The notes beneath the pieces are model-generated. The model was given only the letters and a program-made list of their open reading frames with translations. It ran no database searches and was not told the DNA's origin. A program made the position numbers and the translations under genes. A stretch of 15,904 nucleotides of DNA, taken from Lutibacter sp. (lineage in GTDB: Bacteria; Bacteroidota; Bacteroidia; Flavobacteriales; Flavobacteriaceae). The DNA is taken from the NCBI GenBank assembly GCA_004195315.1, contig SDWL01000017.1, positions 1-15,904 of the forward strand, in the 5' to 3' direction. Positions 15,308 to 15,904 of this stretch are shown here, piece after piece (position 1 is the stretch's first letter; each line of letters begins with the position of its first letter).

Positions 15308-15885
15308 ATGGAGCAAAAAGATGTTCTTTTTACGTTAGTAAAGTCGCTTTCTAAATCTGAAAAAAGACAATTTAAGTTGTATGTTGGAAGATTAGGAGGA
15401 AATGCAGACGCTAATTTCATTTCTTTATTTAATTTATTAGATAAAGTAAATGCTTTTAATGATGATTTAATTTTAAAGAAAACCAATATTAAAAAGCAAC
15501 AAATATCTAACACAAAAGCACATTTATATAAACAAATTTTGGTGAGTTTAAGGTTAAATCCTGTACATCAAAATGTACGATCTCAAATTAGAGAACAATT
15601 TGATTTTTCGGCAATATTATATAGCAAGGGTTTGTATAAGCAGAGCTTAAAAATATTAGATAAAGCAAAGGAAGTTGCATTAAATAATGGCGAAAATAAT
15701 TTGGCCTATGAAATTGTAGAATTTGAAAAAGTTATTGAAGCTCAATATATTACTAGAAGTTTAAGTAACAGAGCAGACGAGCTCTCTTCACAAGCTAAAA
15801 AATTAAGCTTGATAAATGCAAGAACAAGCAAGTTGTCTAACCTGTCACTTCAATTGTATAGCTTAATGTTAAAAGAAGGGTATGT
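15308..15885 (+). CDS. Uncharacterised alpha-helical protein, N-terminal part (3' end missing)
   Basis: I do not recognise a named function. The frame is open from the ATG at 15308 to the adapter: 192 complete codons plus two bases. The protein begins M-E-Q-K-D-V-L-F-T-L-V-K-S-L-S-K-S-E-K-R-Q-F, has no signal peptide or membrane segment, and is rich in K, L, N, S and E. Residues 1-85 look like a compact helical head. From about residue 95 there are helix pairs such as LYSKGLYKQSLKILDKAKEV with the spacing of TPR or TPR-like repeats. I recall proteins with this SLSKSEKR-type N-terminus as long, conserved hypothetical proteins in Bacteroidota, but this is from memory. The last apparent residues (V-C-L-L-Y-T-S) are translated adapter and must be dropped. 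It diverges from leuA; no functional link can be shown. Confidence 0.8.
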
Positions 15886-15904
15886 CTGTCTCTTATACAC
15901 ATCT
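15886..15904 (-). other. Nextera/Tn5 mosaic-end adapter remnant (right end)
   Basis: The last 19 bases, CTGTCTCTTATACACATCT, are the exact reverse complement of the first 19 bases of the window and equal the Tn5 mosaic end. They are synthetic. They extend the frame of the last gene artificially with C-L-L-Y-T-S. Confidence 0.98.

Noticed and set aside
15268..15513. Minus-strand 81-residue open frame near the right end
   Set aside because: It is antisense to the unknown plus-strand gene and would need to run across the divergent promoter region; its translation looks random.
20..15885. tRNA, rRNA, riboswitch, CRISPR array or insertion sequence
   Set aside because: No GC-rich RNA-like block, regular direct repeat array or transposase-like reading frame was found; all sizeable stretches are explained by the listed genes.
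1..15904. 19-bp terminal inverted repeat suggesting a composite transposon or linear replicon
   Set aside because: The repeat is exactly the Tn5 mosaic end used in sequencing libraries, there is no transposase, and both ends cut core genes in frame.

Overview
The window is an AT-rich chromosomal segment from a member of the Bacteroidota, most likely a Flavobacteriaceae species. The evidence is the gene order CBS protein - nadK - DUF6089 - uppS - bamA divergent from pdxJ, signal peptides that end in A-Q, the near absence of Shine-Dalgarno sequences, and promoters of the Bacteroidota type (TTG, about 19-20 bp, TAnnTTTG). Both extreme ends (1-19 and 15886-15904) are the 19-bp Tn5 mosaic-end/Nextera adapter, so the genomic insert is 20-15885. 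Both terminal genes (bamA and an uncharacterised gene) are cut by the library fragment ends, not by biology.

Left block (20-5625, minus strand): a cell-envelope and housekeeping cluster transcribed right to left. It runs CBS-domain protein, NAD kinase, a DUF6089-type small outer-membrane barrel, undecaprenyl/isoprenyl diphosphate synthase UppS, and BamA. Gaps and overlaps are very tight (2 nt, 133 nt, 1-nt TAATG overlap, 8-nt overlap). The cluster links NADP supply, the lipid carrier for wall and O-antigen synthesis, and outer-membrane protein assembly.

Middle block (5725-9096, plus strand): pdxJ (vitamin B6), a YbfF-like alpha/beta hydrolase, a four-helix membrane protein of the phage-holin-4/YvlD family, and trigger factor with a textbook promoter. 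A strong bidirectional terminator (9114-9154) separates trigger factor from the converging genes to the right.

Right block (9192-15153, minus strand): three transcription units read right to left. They are leuA (short-form 2-isopropylmalate synthase); a nitroreductase - serine acetyltransferase - cysteine synthase B unit for cysteine synthesis; and a WbpE-like aminotransferase - galE pair for nucleotide-sugar synthesis with its own good promoter. Divergent from leuA is the start of a plus-strand alpha-helical protein of unknown function (15308 onward), cut by the right adapter.

No mobile element, CRISPR array, RNA gene, prophage or defence system was found. No intergenic stretch exceeds about 155 nt. 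The content is ordinary core genome. The points most worth a second look are the adapters at both ends, the catalytically degenerate centre of trigger factor and the missing clpP/clpX beside it, the short LeuA lacking the regulatory domain, the nitroreductase placed in front of the cysteine genes, and two abutting perfect palindromes between pdxJ and the hydrolase.
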